Of a DNA stretch of 64,000 nucleotides, positions 34,646 through 44,434 are shown piece by piece; position 1 is the stretch's first letter, and every line of letters begins with the position of its first letter. Both the position numbers and the translations under genes were made by a program. Source of the stretch: an uncultured Erythrobacter sp. (GTDB lineage Bacteria; Pseudomonadota; Alphaproteobacteria; Sphingomonadales; Sphingomonadaceae); assembly GCF_947502395.1 (NCBI RefSeq), contig NZ_CANMZM010000001.1, positions 310,001 to 374,000 of the forward strand, read 5' to 3'. Below the pieces are notes generated by a model. The model was not told the DNA's origin. It worked only from the letters and a program-made list of their open reading frames with translations, and ran no database searches.

Positions 34646-35878
34646 ATGACTTCTTCCGTGAAATTTGGCGTGGATCGACTGCTTGCAAGCCCTGAGCTTT
34701 TGGAACAATTGAGAGGCCGCCGCGTGGCCCTGATCGCTCACCCTGCAAGCGTTACCGAAGATCTGACACACAGCCTGGACGCGTTGATCGCGGCGGGTGT
34801 GAATGTGACCGCCGCGTTTGGTCCTCAGCATGGCCTTAAGGGCGACAAGCAGGACAATATGGTCGAGACCGAAGATGAGATGGATGCTGACTACGGAATT
34901 CCGGTGTTCTCGCTCTATGGCGAAGTCCGGCGGCCAACCGGTCAGATGATGAGCACTGCCGACGTGTTTCTTTATGACCTACAGGACTTGGGCTGCCGGA
35001 TATACACCTTTGTGACGACCCTCCTTTATCTCCTCGAAGAGGCGGAAAAGCTAGGCAAAGAGGTGTGGGTTTTGGATCGCCCGAACCCCGCTGGCCGCCC
35101 GGTGGAGGGCACTTTGCTGGTGCCGGGGCATGAGAGCTTTGTTGGCGCTGCGCCCATGCCCATGCGACATGGTTTAACGATGGGCGAAATGGGTCATTGG
35201 TTCATTGAACACTTCGGGCTCGAAGTAGAATACAAGGTTGTTGCCATGGAGGGCTGGCAGCCTGAAGCGGGCGGCGATGTCATTGCTAGCGGCTATGGGT
35301 GGCCTCATGACCGCATTTGGGTCAACCCTTCGCCCAATGCCGCGAGTTTGAACATGGCGCGATGCTACGCCGGCACGGTGATGATCGAGGGCGCGACAGT
35401 GAGCGAGGGCAGGGGGACCACGCGACCCTTAGAGGTATTGTTCGGCGCGCCAGACATTGATGCGAAGGCGGTTGGGAAGGAGATGCTGAGCCTAGCGCCC
35501 GATTGGTGCGCTGGTGTGACGATGCGCGACTGCTGGTTCGAGCCGACCTTTCACAAGCACGCTGGGAAGCTGTGCAATGCGATCATGCTCCACGCGGAGG
35601 GGCCGGCATACGATCACGAGGCGTTCAAACCGTGGAGGATGCAGGCGCTGGCGTTCAAGGCGATCCGGCGACTTTATCCGGACTACGAACTGTGGCGCGG
35701 TACGGACTTTAAGTACGAGTACACGAACGATGTGCTCGCAATCGATGTGATCAACGGCGGGCCAACTTTGCGGGATTGGGTAGATGATACGAGTGCGTCG
35801 CCTGATGATCTGGATGCAATTGCGTCAGCGGACGAGGCCGCTTGGGTGCAAACTGTTAGAACGCATTTGATTTATTGA
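34646..35878 (+). CDS. namZ: Exo-beta-N-acetylmuramidase NamZ family protein (DUF1343)
   Basis: A 410-residue DUF1343 protein; the characterised NamZ removes terminal MurNAc from peptidoglycan fragments. Here no signal peptide is present, suggesting action in the cytoplasm or an unrecognised export route. The conserved elements GPQHGLKGDKQDNM, YDLQDLGCRIYTF, LDRPNP and EGRGTTRPLEVLFGAP are all seen. The start is placed at MTSSVKFG (34646). Its final 7 nt overlap the convergent orphan gene. TspO and DOMON-like genes lie next to it, an arrangement seen in this order, which may reflect wall recycling. Confidence 0.85.
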   Translation: MTSSVKFGVDRLLASPELLEQLRGRRVALIAHPASVTEDLTHSLDALIAAGVNVTAAFGPQHGLKGDKQDNMVETEDEMDADYGIPVFSLYGEVRRPTGQMMSTADVFLYDLQDLGCRIYTFVTTLLYLLEEAEKLGKEVWVLDRPNPAGRPVEGTLLVPGHESFVGAAPMPMRHGLTMGEMGHWFIEHFGLEVEYKVVAMEGWQPEAGGDVIASGYGWPHDRIWVNPSPNAASLNMARCYAGTVMIEGATVSEGRGTTRPLEVLFGAPDIDAKAVGKEMLSLAPDWCAGVTMRDCWFEPTFHKHAGKLCNAIMLHAEGPAYDHEAFKPWRMQALAFKAIRRLYPDYELWRGTDFKYEYTNDVLAIDVINGGPTLRDWVDDTSASPDDLDAIASADEAAWVQTVRTHLIY

Positions 35879-36399
35879 ACATAGTTTTCGGGTTTTGGTC
35901 GATCGAGTAACTTACCCTCTATTAGTGCAGTTACGTTGGTTAGTATCTGTGAGTTGATAGTCTTTAAGCTCTCTAGCTCGCCCGGTCCGCAGCCAAGCTC
36001 TTCTACCTGCTTTGCGATTGCCTCCAGCGAAAGCGCATGAGATCTGAGGGCGTTTGCCATGGCAGTTAATCGTCTGGCCAATGATAACTGACCTTGGTCG
36101 TCGAGTTCGTACGTTGGAAAATCTGATATGTCGTTCGCTAGAGCTTCCGATGTTAACGCGGCCTGTCGAATGGAAAGCGGGAATGGCGTAAAGTATTCAG
36201 ATGTTCGTGAATAGCTTTCGATCGCCTCGTACCCGTGCTGCAACAACCGTTCTGCTGCCTTCTTGAGCTGACTCTTCCGACGCTTTTCAGGGCCTCTTGC
36301 AATTACAATAGTTAGAAAAAGTGCAAGCATTGATCCAAAGAACTGCGCCCATCCAGCGAGTCCCTCGTTGGAACCGAGCCACTCAATCAAGGCATTCAA
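35872..36399 (-). CDS. Hypothetical membrane-anchored protein, AT-rich
   Basis: A 175-residue protein not recognised. A TTG start, only 4 nt after the VWA-protein stop, is used, so it is the last gene of that transcript. One hydrophobic helix lies at about residues 14-34, then a basic stretch (EKRRKSQLKKAAERL) and a mostly helical domain with possible coiled coil. The DNA is visibly AT-richer than the neighbours, suggesting a late arrival. The 3' end overlaps the convergent muramidase gene by 7 nt. Confidence 0.6.
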   Translation of the reverse strand: MNALIEWLGSNEGLAGWAQFFGSMLALFLTIVIARGPEKRRKSQLKKAAERLLQHGYEAIESYSRTSEYFTPFPLSIRQAALTSEALANDISDFPTYELDDQGQLSLARRLTAMANALRSHALSLEAIAKQVEELGCGPGELESLKTINSQILTNVTALIEGKLLDRPKPENYVQ

Positions 36400-36403
36400 T
36401 TCA

Positions 36404-37597
36404 TCAATGCCCCTGCTTCCGACTCAACTCCCGCATCGCATCATCCAACCCCTCTAAGGTCAGCCCATACATGCGGTCGTTCACGAGCTCTTTGAGCATC
36501 TTGGTCGATTGCGAATAGCCCCATTGCTTTTCAGGCACGGGATTGAGCCAGACGGTTGCGGGATAAGTGTCCGTCACCCGCTTCATCCAAAGCGCGCCGG
36601 CTTCTTCGTTCATATGCTCGACCGAGCCGCCCGCATGGGTAATCTCATACGGGCTCATCGCCGCATCGCCCACGAAGATCACTTTGTAGTCGTGGCCATA
36701 TTTGTGGAGGATGTCCCAGGTCTTTTCCCGCTCTTGCCAGCGGCGCTTGTTGTCCTTCCAAACGCCTTCATAGAGGCAGTTGTGGAAGTAGAAAAACTCG
36801 AGGTTTTTGAATTCAGTGGTGGCCGCACTGAAGAGTTCCTCGCACAGCTTGATGAAAGGGTCCATCGAACCGCCCACATCAAGGAACAAGAGCAATTTCA
36901 CAGCGTTACGACGCTCTGCTCGCATATGAATGTCGAGAAAGCCTTGTTTGGCTGTGCCATCAATCGTCGCGTCCAGATCAAGCTGATCCTGCGCGCCTTC
37001 ACGGGCGAACCGCCGAAGACGGCGAAGGGCCATCTTGATGTTGCGGGTGCCCAGCTCCTTGGTGTTGTCGAGGTTTTTAAACTCGCGCTTTTCCCAGACC
37101 TTGACGGCTTTCTTGTGCTTACTCTCGCCGCCGATGCGCACGCCTTCGGGGTTGTAGCCTGAATTCCCAAAGGGAGATGTTCCTCCGGTGCCAATCCATT
37201 TGTTCCCGCCTTCATGGCGCTTTTCCTGTTCGGCGAGGCGTTCTTTAAGCTTTTCCATAAGCTCGTCCCAATCGCCGATCTTTTCAATCTCGGCCATTTC
37301 CTCTTCGGTCAGGAATTTCTCCGCGACGGATTTGAGCCAATCCTCAGGCACATCGACCGGGTTCTGCCCATAATCGGACATGATGCCTTTGAAGACCTTG
37401 TGGAACACCTGGTCGAACCGGTCGAGCATTCCTTCGTCTTTCACAAAGGTAGCACGGCTGAGGTAATAGAACGCCTCAGGCGTCTGCTCGATCACGTCCT
37501 TTTCGAGCGCCTCAAGCAATGTTAGGTGCTCTTTGAAACTTGCGCCGATACCAGCGTCGCGCAACTCATCCATGAAGTTGAAAAACATGAGCCCCAT
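36404..37597 (-). CDS. VWA-domain protein, CoxE type
   Basis: A 397-residue cytoplasmic protein with a C-terminal von Willebrand A domain of the CoxE family. The metal-site motif is DVGGSM (canonical DxSxS altered at the third position to G-G-S) at about residue 240. The N-terminal half is helical and basic/acidic, without known fold. Such proteins usually work with a MoxR AAA+ ATPase to insert metals or remodel complexes; a MoxR gene lies 1.6 kb upstream on the same strand. Start ATG 37597; ATG 37588 is also possible. Confidence 0.85.
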   Translation of the reverse strand: MGLMFFNFMDELRDAGIGASFKEHLTLLEALEKDVIEQTPEAFYYLSRATFVKDEGMLDRFDQVFHKVFKGIMSDYGQNPVDVPEDWLKSVAEKFLTEEEMAEIEKIGDWDELMEKLKERLAEQEKRHEGGNKWIGTGGTSPFGNSGYNPEGVRIGGESKHKKAVKVWEKREFKNLDNTKELGTRNIKMALRRLRRFAREGAQDQLDLDATIDGTAKQGFLDIHMRAERRNAVKLLLFLDVGGSMDPFIKLCEELFSAATTEFKNLEFFYFHNCLYEGVWKDNKRRWQEREKTWDILHKYGHDYKVIFVGDAAMSPYEITHAGGSVEHMNEEAGALWMKRVTDTYPATVWLNPVPEKQWGYSQSTKMLKELVNDRMYGLTLEGLDDAMRELSRKQGH

Positions 37598-37682
37598 GTA
37601 GCCGCTAGAAGGCTAAGACGCCAGTCTGAAAGACGCGGGCTTTTGTATGAATACTCGTTGGTTGAGACCCATTTTAAAGTTT

Positions 37683-37704
37683 CGCTAACCAAACTTAGTT
37701 AGCG
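37683..37704. repeat. Short inverted repeat upstream of transducer gene
   Basis: CGCTAAC (37683-37689) and GTTAGCG (37698-37704) are exact complements with an 8-nt loop, 52 nt before the transducer start and 86 nt before the VWA start. It may be an operator for either divergent gene. Confidence 0.4.
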
Positions 37705-37756
37705 CTCTGCCCAAGGCACGCCACCACGCGCGTATAACAGATGGGGCCGCAGATTA

Positions 37757-39169
37757 ATGAAACCAATTGCAATTGAAGCGACAGACGCTTCGGCGCTTGA
37801 AGCCATCCCGGAGAACTGCGGGGCAGTTACGGTGGGATGCAGCCAGGTTGCGGGCGTGGTTGAAGCGGTGATTGCATCCTCTGAGATGTTGCGGGCAGAG
37901 CATGATGCGCTCCAAGGCACTGTTGCAGACCTGGAAGCCGACCAGGCCAAGGTCTCGGATGCGAGCGACGAAGCTCGCCTCTTGTCCGAGCGCGCGATCG
38001 AGCGGCTTAACGAAGGGTCGGCGCTGATCCATTCTTCGCTGGGTCAGATCAATGATTTACTTGAAATGGTTGATACTCTTGGCCAGCATGTCACGACTTT
38101 TGCCGCAGCGATGGAGCAAGTACGCCGCAGCGCAAAAGATATCGACGATATCGCTGAAACGACCAATATTCTTGCGCTAAACGCAACCATCGAGGCGATG
38201 CGCGCAGGGGAAGCCGGACGGACCTTTGCGGTGGTGGCAGACGAGGTGAAAAGCCTCGCTAATGACACACGCAAAGCGACTGAAGAGATCACTCACACCA
38301 TTTCCTCTCTGGATGAAGAAGCCAACACCTTCATCACAAAGATCGAAGCGGGGAGTCAGGCAAGCGGCGAAGCCAAAGCTTCAGTTGCGCAGATCGAGAA
38401 GACGATGGAGAATGTGAGTGGCCTTGTTGAAGAGGTCGACAAGCAGAACGATGTCATCGCTCGTTCAACCGGGACAATCAGTGGTCATGTGAATGCAGTG
38501 CAGGATGTGCTGGAGAGTTACGACCGCGTCACGCGCGAGAACGAAAAGCAACTTGCCGACGCACAAAGCGAAGCAGTGGGCCTTGAGAGCATAGCCAACG
38601 ACATGTTCGATGGACTGGTTCAGGCAGGGCTTTCTCCTCAAGATGACGCAATGGCTCAACATGCCATGGAAGTCGCCCGAGAAATCATTGCTGAAACCGA
38701 AGCGGCTATCGCGAGCGGTGAACTAAGTCGCGCCGCAGTGTTCGATCAGGATTATGCTCTCATCAAAGGCTCCGCGCCTGAGCGCTTCACCACCGGGATC
38801 ACCGAATTCGCAATGCGAGTCTGGAAACCAATTATGGACCGATCAACTGATAGCATCGAAGAATCGATTGCCACCGTGTGCGCCGATACCAACGGGTATA
38901 TGCCCGCCCATATTGAACGGTTTGCGCAAAAACCAACTGGCGAACTTGAGCACGACACGCGCTTTTGCCGCAATGGCCGCATCCTGATGGATGATGCAGA
39001 TCATGCAGCGCTAAGGAGTGAGGCTCCTTATCGTCTGTCAGTCTTCCGTCAGCCTACCGAAGGTGGCGGCTATGGCGTGGTGCGCAGCGCCTATGTTCCG
39101 CTTCGCATTAACGGCGAGCGTTGGGGCGATCTGAAGTTCGCCTACACGCTCGACGGATCGCGGATTTAG
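37757..39169 (+). CDS. Soluble methyl-accepting chemotaxis-type transducer
   Basis: A 470-residue cytoplasmic MCP-like protein without membrane helix or HAMP domain. The signalling hairpin is well conserved around residues 135-180 ([30 protein letters not shown]). Coiled coil dominates residues 40-290. The C-terminal 150 residues (from [14 protein letters not shown] onward) form a PAS-like sensory module known from alphaproteobacterial MCPs. No cheA/cheW gene is in the window. It lies on the opposite strand between the MoxR and VWA genes and its end overlaps the MoxR stop by 4 nt. Confidence 0.88.
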   Translation: MKPIAIEATDASALEAIPENCGAVTVGCSQVAGVVEAVIASSEMLRAEHDALQGTVADLEADQAKVSDASDEARLLSERAIERLNEGSALIHSSLGQINDLLEMVDTLGQHVTTFAAAMEQVRRSAKDIDDIAETTNILALNATIEAMRAGEAGRTFAVVADEVKSLANDTRKATEEITHTISSLDEEANTFITKIEAGSQASGEAKASVAQIEKTMENVSGLVEEVDKQNDVIARSTGTISGHVNAVQDVLESYDRVTRENEKQLADAQSEAVGLESIANDMFDGLVQAGLSPQDDAMAQHAMEVAREIIAETEAAIASGELSRAAVFDQDYALIKGSAPERFTTGITEFAMRVWKPIMDRSTDSIEESIATVCADTNGYMPAHIERFAQKPTGELEHDTRFCRNGRILMDDADHAALRSEAPYRLSVFRQPTEGGGYGVVRSAYVPLRINGERWGDLKFAYTLDGSRI

Positions 39170-40029
39170 CTCGGATTGCGGCGCGCCATAAAGGCCAGGC
39201 GTTCGAACAGCATCACATCCTGCTCATTCTTGAGCAGAGCACCGTGGAGCGGCGGGATCGCGCTATTGGGGTTTGCGTCTTGGAGCACTTCCAACGGCAT
39301 GTCTTCGTTCAACAGCAGCTTCAGCCAATCGAGAAGTTCGCTGGTTGATGGCTTCTTTTTGAGCCCCGGCACTTCACGCAGCTCGTAGAAGATATCCATC
39401 GCCTTTTTCACCAGCGTCTTTTGAATGCCAGGGAAGTGAACATCGATAATCGAAGACATGGTCTCACGATCAGGGAACTTAATGTAATGGAAAAAACAAC
39501 GACGAAGGAATGCGTCGGGCAGTTCCTTCTCATTGTTTGAGGTGATGACCACGATCGGGCGCTCTTTGGCCTCGATCCGCTCCTGCGTTTCGTAAACGTC
39601 GAAGCTCATCCGATCGAGCTCTTGAAGAAGATCGTTCGGGAACTCGATATCGGCCTTGTCGATCTCGTCAATAAGAAGAACGGGGAGCTGCTCAGAGGTG
39701 AAGGCTTCCCACAGTTTGCCCTTCTTAATGTAATTGCTGATGTCGTGGACCCGCTCATCGCCAAGCTGACCGTCACGAAGGCGCGCAACCGCATCATATT
39801 CGTAGAGGCCCTGTTGCGCTTTGGTGGTTGATTTGATGTTCCACTCGATCATCGGAGCGCCGAGCGCCTGGGAAATCTCATGGGCAAGAACGGTTTTACC
39901 AGTCCCGGGTTCACCTTTGACCAAGAGCGGCCGGCGCAGGGTCACAGCGGCATTCACCGCGACTTTGAGATCATCGGTCGCGATATAGTTGCTGGTGCCT
40001 TCAAAGCGTTGGCCGTTCGTGTCGCTCAT
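39166..40029 (-). CDS. MoxR-family AAA+ ATPase
   Basis: A 287-residue AAA+ chaperone-like ATPase. Walker A GEPGTGKT is at residues 39-46, Walker [10 protein letters not shown] around 118-126, sensor-1 [16 protein letters not shown] follows. MoxR ATPases act with VWA proteins to mature enzymes; the CoxE-type partner is the next gene on this strand. The pair is separated by the oppositely oriented transducer, so the two are not directly cotranscribed. Substrate complex unknown. Confidence 0.93.
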   Translation of the reverse strand: MSDTNGQRFEGTSNYIATDDLKVAVNAAVTLRRPLLVKGEPGTGKTVLAHEISQALGAPMIEWNIKSTTKAQQGLYEYDAVARLRDGQLGDERVHDISNYIKKGKLWEAFTSEQLPVLLIDEIDKADIEFPNDLLQELDRMSFDVYETQERIEAKERPIVVITSNNEKELPDAFLRRCFFHYIKFPDRETMSSIIDVHFPGIQKTLVKKAMDIFYELREVPGLKKKPSTSELLDWLKLLLNEDMPLEVLQDANPNSAIPPLHGALLKNEQDVMLFERLAFMARRNPS

Positions 40030-40140
40030 GGGTTTTCCTTCAAAACGTAATTCTGTTCCGCGCCGCGATAAGGATGCAAATGGAGGTGTGCAAGAGGGCT
40101 TGCGCGAATGATCCTGATTAGCACTACGCTTGGGCGAGGA

Positions 40141-41451
40141 TCAGTGTTCCAGAGACAACAGGCGCTGGGCGATAAGTTCCAGTGCAGATGGATCAAATCG
40201 CACGTCGTCATCACGCTGACTCAAGATCAGGGCGTAATCTTGACCATTCTTGTCCTCAAGCATCCAAGTCAGATTGAGAACTCCCGGTTCCGATCCACCT
40301 TTATAGCCGACAAAGTGAAAGTCCGCTCGCCTCTCCTCGGGCATTGAAGGGTTTATCGCCATTATCTCAAAGGCCTGCGGGTCAGCAGTTCTTCGCATGT
40401 AATCAAGCAAATTGACCAAGTCCTGGACACTCGCAAACCACTCAACATCCAACGCCACCGGTGCGCCAGAGAAGGCTGCGGCGACCTCTCTTGGTGGTAC
40501 AGCCACATTTTCGATGCCGTCCAATATTTGATGCCGCACATCGGGGCCGTTGCGTTGGTAGGTTGTGAGCCGCCCTGGAGGCCCTGCTTTCAGAAGAAAC
40601 ATTTCGCGTGTCTTGAGGAAAGGATCATTGAGTTCCGGCCGAGCATGGCCACTCGCGATCAGCGTCTCCATGATGGCCTCGCGTCCGAGTTCATCGATCA
40701 GAGTATCGGTGGCAGTGTTGTCGCTGATGGAAATCATCAGACTTGCGAGCGTGTGAAGCGTTAGGGGCGCATCTTTGGGCCAATCTTGGAGCATTCCACT
40801 GGGAAAACTGCGGTTTGGCCCTAACGCCACTTGATCGCTCCAACTGCGCTTCCCTGTGGCGACTTCGCATGCAAGTGTTGCGAGTACATAGAGCTTGAAT
40901 GTCGAACCGATGGGCATTTGCTCATCTGCCCCGGAAGATGTGATGGCATTAAGCCTGTCATCAATTGACCCGAACCGCCAAGTGACTTTGCCGGGGAGAG
41001 CTGCCAGATCAGCTTCGATTTTGGCAAGACTATCATCCACCGGGTCAAAAGTATGGAATAGAAGCTCACTCACCCGTTGATCAATGCTTGGGTCAATCGC
41101 GATAGCACCCTTCGCAATGGCGCGCTCCATGCGGATGGCGAGAACGGCCCGATGACCGGTGGAGGGATCAAGGCTTTCAACAGCCACTGCAGCGCCAAAT
41201 TGCGTTGTCAGCTGGCGGGCAATGCCCTTGAAACGCTCAGCCGGTATCGCTGCAAGAAAGCTCTCGGACAGAACTTCCTCTGGCTCGAGTTCACCATTAA
41301 CAAGCGCCACAACCTGCTCCGCTCGCATTTGCAATCCGGATTGCTCTTCCGCTGGAGCCACCTCATGCTCAAGACTTTGGGCTGCCGTAGGATTCGAATT
41401 GGCAATCGAGAGCAGAACCGTAGCGAGAATGCGTTGGCAAAGCTTGCTCAA
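40141..41451 (-). CDS. Class A beta-lactamase-family serine hydrolase, secreted
   Basis: A 436-residue exported protein with a signal peptide ending near residue 25. The start is a TTG at 41451 preceded by AGGAGA with 6-nt spacing; a longer TTG frame overlaps the gene upstream. After an extra N-terminal domain (about 30-140) the transpeptidase-like domain carries STFK (Ser183, Lys186), SDN (Ser243) and a YKGG box (KTG variant). No clear class A omega-loop glutamate (ExxxN) was found, so antibiotic hydrolysis is uncertain. It is last in the parE operon, upstream of MoxR. Confidence 0.82.
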   Translation of the reverse strand: MSKLCQRILATVLLSIANSNPTAAQSLEHEVAPAEEQSGLQMRAEQVVALVNGELEPEEVLSESFLAAIPAERFKGIARQLTTQFGAAVAVESLDPSTGHRAVLAIRMERAIAKGAIAIDPSIDQRVSELLFHTFDPVDDSLAKIEADLAALPGKVTWRFGSIDDRLNAITSSGADEQMPIGSTFKLYVLATLACEVATGKRSWSDQVALGPNRSFPSGMLQDWPKDAPLTLHTLASLMISISDNTATDTLIDELGREAIMETLIASGHARPELNDPFLKTREMFLLKAGPPGRLTTYQRNGPDVRHQILDGIENVAVPPREVAAAFSGAPVALDVEWFASVQDLVNLLDYMRRTADPQAFEIMAINPSMPEERRADFHFVGYKGGSEPGVLNLTWMLEDKNGQDYALILSQRDDDVRFDPSALELIAQRLLSLEH

Positions 41452-41467
41452 ACGATCTCTCCTGAAG

Positions 41468-41836
41468 CTAAATCCGCGCACTGGCCCCAAGGCACACAAA
41501 CGCCAGTTGCGCGATGAGAATTACGACTGTTGCAATGCGCCATCCACTCCCCGCATCTTTCATCCCACGGTCCCAGGTCCACATACCAATTGCTCCTGTC
41601 GCCAGGCTACACAGGGCGATGGTGATCCAACCGTTTTGTGAGCTTAGTGCGATAAAAATAGTAAACAGAACCGCCATTTGGACGAGGAAGGCGGCCGCAA
41701 ACCAAGCGATCGGAATAGGTCGATATTTCGCATCGGGGATATGCCAGTCGGGAATGGCGCTGTCAGGCCGTGAAATCCGCCGATCGCCAGCGTAAATGTC
41801 ATCTTCGCGGGGATCTGGGTATTTGTCTTTGCTCAC
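41468..41836 (-). CDS. Small membrane protein, function unknown
   Basis: A 122-residue protein not recognised. The N-terminal 40 residues are hydrophilic (YPDPREDDIYAGDRR); three hydrophobic helices follow at about 43-62, 70-87 and 99-119. The GTG start overlaps the stop of the upstream gene (GTGA) and the hydrolase start lies 16 nt after its stop, so it belongs to a coupled unit with parE and the two envelope genes. Confidence 0.65.
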   Translation of the reverse strand: MSKDKYPDPREDDIYAGDRRISRPDSAIPDWHIPDAKYRPIPIAWFAAAFLVQMAVLFTIFIALSSQNGWITIALCSLATGAIGMWTWDRGMKDAGSGWRIATVVILIAQLAFVCLGASARI

Positions 41837-42372
41837 TTCGGTTCATTCCTAACGCGTATGAAACCCCCGCCATACCAATTGCCTGTTGGCTTACCTTCGG
41901 CATTATACTGCCGTGAGATCATATAGTACTCATCCGTGGATACCCAACTGTATGAATAGTGGCGATAGGTGCCCGGCGGCTCGTCAGAGAACCGTATTGT
42001 CAGTGATAGATTTCCGGCCCCATCAAGCGTCCCCGTGCCATCACCCAACCGAGAGCTGCCGAAGTGCGAGAGGTGTGAGACGGAGCTGCCATCATTTTGA
42101 ACTGCCCACAATATGTGCCCTTCAAGATCTACCGCATCGACCTGACATAGAGCAGAACTATCGGTGTTGACCCGCGAGCACACAGTTCGGTGGCTGGGGA
42201 TAGAGAGAGTTTCAACCGTCTCTCCGTCCCAGACCTGTTGAAATTGATCGTCCTTAAGCTTCCACTCACCGACAAAGCGGGAGAAAGGGTAAGAGGGCTC
42301 CGCTTTTTGAGCGGCAACTGACGGCGCTCCGGCCAACAATGCGATGGCCAAAAGTCCAAGCGACGGCCTCAT
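41833..42372 (-). CDS. Secreted beta-barrel-like protein, function unknown
   Basis: A 179-residue exported protein with a signal peptide ending near residue 21 (SVAAQ). The mature part alternates strands and contains FVGEWKLKDD, reminiscent of lipocalin-like DUF1579 proteins, but the match is weak. The ATG overlaps the parE stop by 4 nt, so it is cotranslated with parE, an unusual partnership for a periplasmic protein. Confidence 0.6.
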   Translation of the reverse strand: MRPSLGLLAIALLAGAPSVAAQKAEPSYPFSRFVGEWKLKDDQFQQVWDGETVETLSIPSHRTVCSRVNTDSSALCQVDAVDLEGHILWAVQNDGSSVSHLSHFGSSRLGDGTGTLDGAGNLSLTIRFSDEPPGTYRHYSYSWVSTDEYYMISRQYNAEGKPTGNWYGGGFIRVRNEPK

Positions 42373-44345
42373 GCGTCGATCATGTCCCTGTCCATCTCGC
42401 CTGCACGGTTTTGAATGAAGTTGAAGCGATGCTCTGGATTGCGGCCCATGAGCTGGTCGACGAGCTCTTTAACGCTCGCTCGTTGTTCGAACTCGAGGGG
42501 AAGGGTGATGCGAATAAGGCTGCGCGTGTCGGGGTGCATGGTGGTTTCGCGCAATTGCTGCGGGTTCATCTCTCCTAGCCCCTTGAAGCGGCCAACCTCG
42601 ACCTTTTTGCCTTTGAACACAGACTCTTCAAGCTCCACCCGGTGCGCATCGTCTCGGGCATAACGGCTCTCTTTGCCAGCAGTAAGGCGATAGAGCGGGG
42701 GCTGCGCCAAGAACAGATGCCCTTTACGAACCAAATCGGGCATTTCCTGGAAAAAGAATGTCATCAAAAGTGTGGCAATGTGTGCACCGTCTACATCGGC
42801 ATCGGTCATGATGATGATGCGGTCGTAGCGAAGATTCTCAGGGTCGCAGTCCTTGCGAGTGCCGCACCCCATTGCGAGAACAAGATCGGCAATCTCGGAG
42901 TTTGCGTTGATCTTGTCTTTCGTCGCGCTCGCGACATTCAATATCTTACCTCGGATCGGAAGGATCGCCTGGGTCTTACGATCACGGGCCTGTTTGGCGC
43001 TGCCGCCCGCAGAGTCACCCTCAACGATAAACAACTCGGTCTCTCTGTCGCCATCGCCGGAGCAATCGGTGAGCTTGCCAGGGAGGCGCAGCTTCTTGGC
43101 GTTGGTCGCTGTCTTGCGCTTGATCTCGCGCTCTTGCTTACGCTTGAGCCGCTCATCCATGCGCTCCATCACCTCACCCAAAAGTGCCTTGCCGCGCTCC
43201 ATATTGTCGGTGAGGAAGTGATCGAAATGGTCGCGCGCGGCGTTCTCGACTAGCCGTGCTGCCTCAGGTGAGGTGAGCCGATCTTTGGTTTGTGATTGGA
43301 ATTGCGGATCGCGAATAAAGACACTGAGCATAACCTCAGCGCCGGTCATCACATCATCGGCAGTGATGTCCTTTGCCTTCTTAACGCCAGTCAATTCACC
43401 AAATGCTCTCAGACCTTTCGTAAGAGCGCCGCGAATGCCTTGCTCATGCGTACCCCCATCGGGTGTGGGCACCGTGTTACAGTACCAACTGGTCGAGCCA
43501 TCGGAGAAAAGCGGCCAAGCAATCGCCCACTCGACCCGACCCTGACTATCGGGAAAGTCCTGTCGCCCGGTAAAGGGCTGGGCGGTCACGCACTCTCTGC
43601 CCCCGACCTGTTCGGCCAGATGGTCTGCCAGGCCGCCGGGGAATTTGAACACTGCCTCCACCGGGACATCTTCAGAGGCAAGACTGTCCGCACATTTCCA
43701 GCGGATTTCGACACCAGCGAACAAATACGCTTTCGATCGCGCGAGTTTGAACAGCCGTGCAGGCTTGAAACTTCGCTCGCCAAATATTTCGGTATCAGGG
43801 GTGAAGGTAACCGTTGTGCCGCGCCGATTGGGGACTGCTCCCACCACTTCGATCGGGCCAAGGGATTGCCCTTTTGAAAACTCCTGTGCGTAGAGCTGCT
43901 TATCGCGCGCAACCTCAACACGGGTGTTTGAAGACAGCGCATTCACCACGCTGACCCCAACCCCGTGAAGGCCGCCGCTGGTCGCATAAGCTTTACCTGA
44001 AAATTTGCCGCCTGAGTGCAATGTCGAAAGGATCACTTCGAGCGTGGATTTGCCAGGGAACTTGGGATGTTCATCAACCGGAATGCCGCGCCCATTGTCT
44101 GAAATACTCAGGCGATTGCCTTCTTCAAGGCGGACTTCGATCCGGTTCGCATGGCCCGCAACAGCTTCGTCCATCGAATTGTCGAGGACTTCCGCTGCGA
44201 GGTGGTGCAGGGCGCGATCATCGGTCCCGCCGATATACATGCCAGGACGGCGACGGACGGGCTCCAGTCCTTCAAGAACTTCGATGGAGGAAGAGTCGTA
44301 ATCACCGCTCGGAGCGGGAGCATTTTCAAACAGGTCTTCTGACAT
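42369..44345 (-). CDS. parE: DNA topoisomerase IV subunit B
   Basis: ATPase subunit of topoisomerase IV, which decatenates daughter chromosomes; 658 residues, standard. GHKL motifs include LDNSMDEA and DNGRGIPV; the TOPRIM acidic motifs are EGDSAGG and DADVDGAHI; PIRGKILNVA and GRFKGLGEMN are conserved. It is called ParE rather than GyrB because of the overall length and the shortened TOPRIM-to-end part. parC is not in the window. Two small envelope genes and a serine hydrolase follow in overlapping order. Confidence 0.95.
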   Translation of the reverse strand: MSEDLFENAPAPSGDYDSSSIEVLEGLEPVRRRPGMYIGGTDDRALHHLAAEVLDNSMDEAVAGHANRIEVRLEEGNRLSISDNGRGIPVDEHPKFPGKSTLEVILSTLHSGGKFSGKAYATSGGLHGVGVSVVNALSSNTRVEVARDKQLYAQEFSKGQSLGPIEVVGAVPNRRGTTVTFTPDTEIFGERSFKPARLFKLARSKAYLFAGVEIRWKCADSLASEDVPVEAVFKFPGGLADHLAEQVGGRECVTAQPFTGRQDFPDSQGRVEWAIAWPLFSDGSTSWYCNTVPTPDGGTHEQGIRGALTKGLRAFGELTGVKKAKDITADDVMTGAEVMLSVFIRDPQFQSQTKDRLTSPEAARLVENAARDHFDHFLTDNMERGKALLGEVMERMDERLKRKQEREIKRKTATNAKKLRLPGKLTDCSGDGDRETELFIVEGDSAGGSAKQARDRKTQAILPIRGKILNVASATKDKINANSEIADLVLAMGCGTRKDCDPENLRYDRIIIMTDADVDGAHIATLLMTFFFQEMPDLVRKGHLFLAQPPLYRLTAGKESRYARDDAHRVELEESVFKGKKVEVGRFKGLGEMNPQQLRETTMHPDTRSLIRITLPLEFEQRASVKELVDQLMGRNPEHRFNFIQNRAGEMDRDMIDA

Positions 44346-44434
44346 GGTCCTGATATAGGCGTTGGGGGCACCGCCTCACAAGCGGGCACCCCATCGTTTT
44401 GCGCCGAAATCGCTCTAAACTGTGCTCGCCTGGA

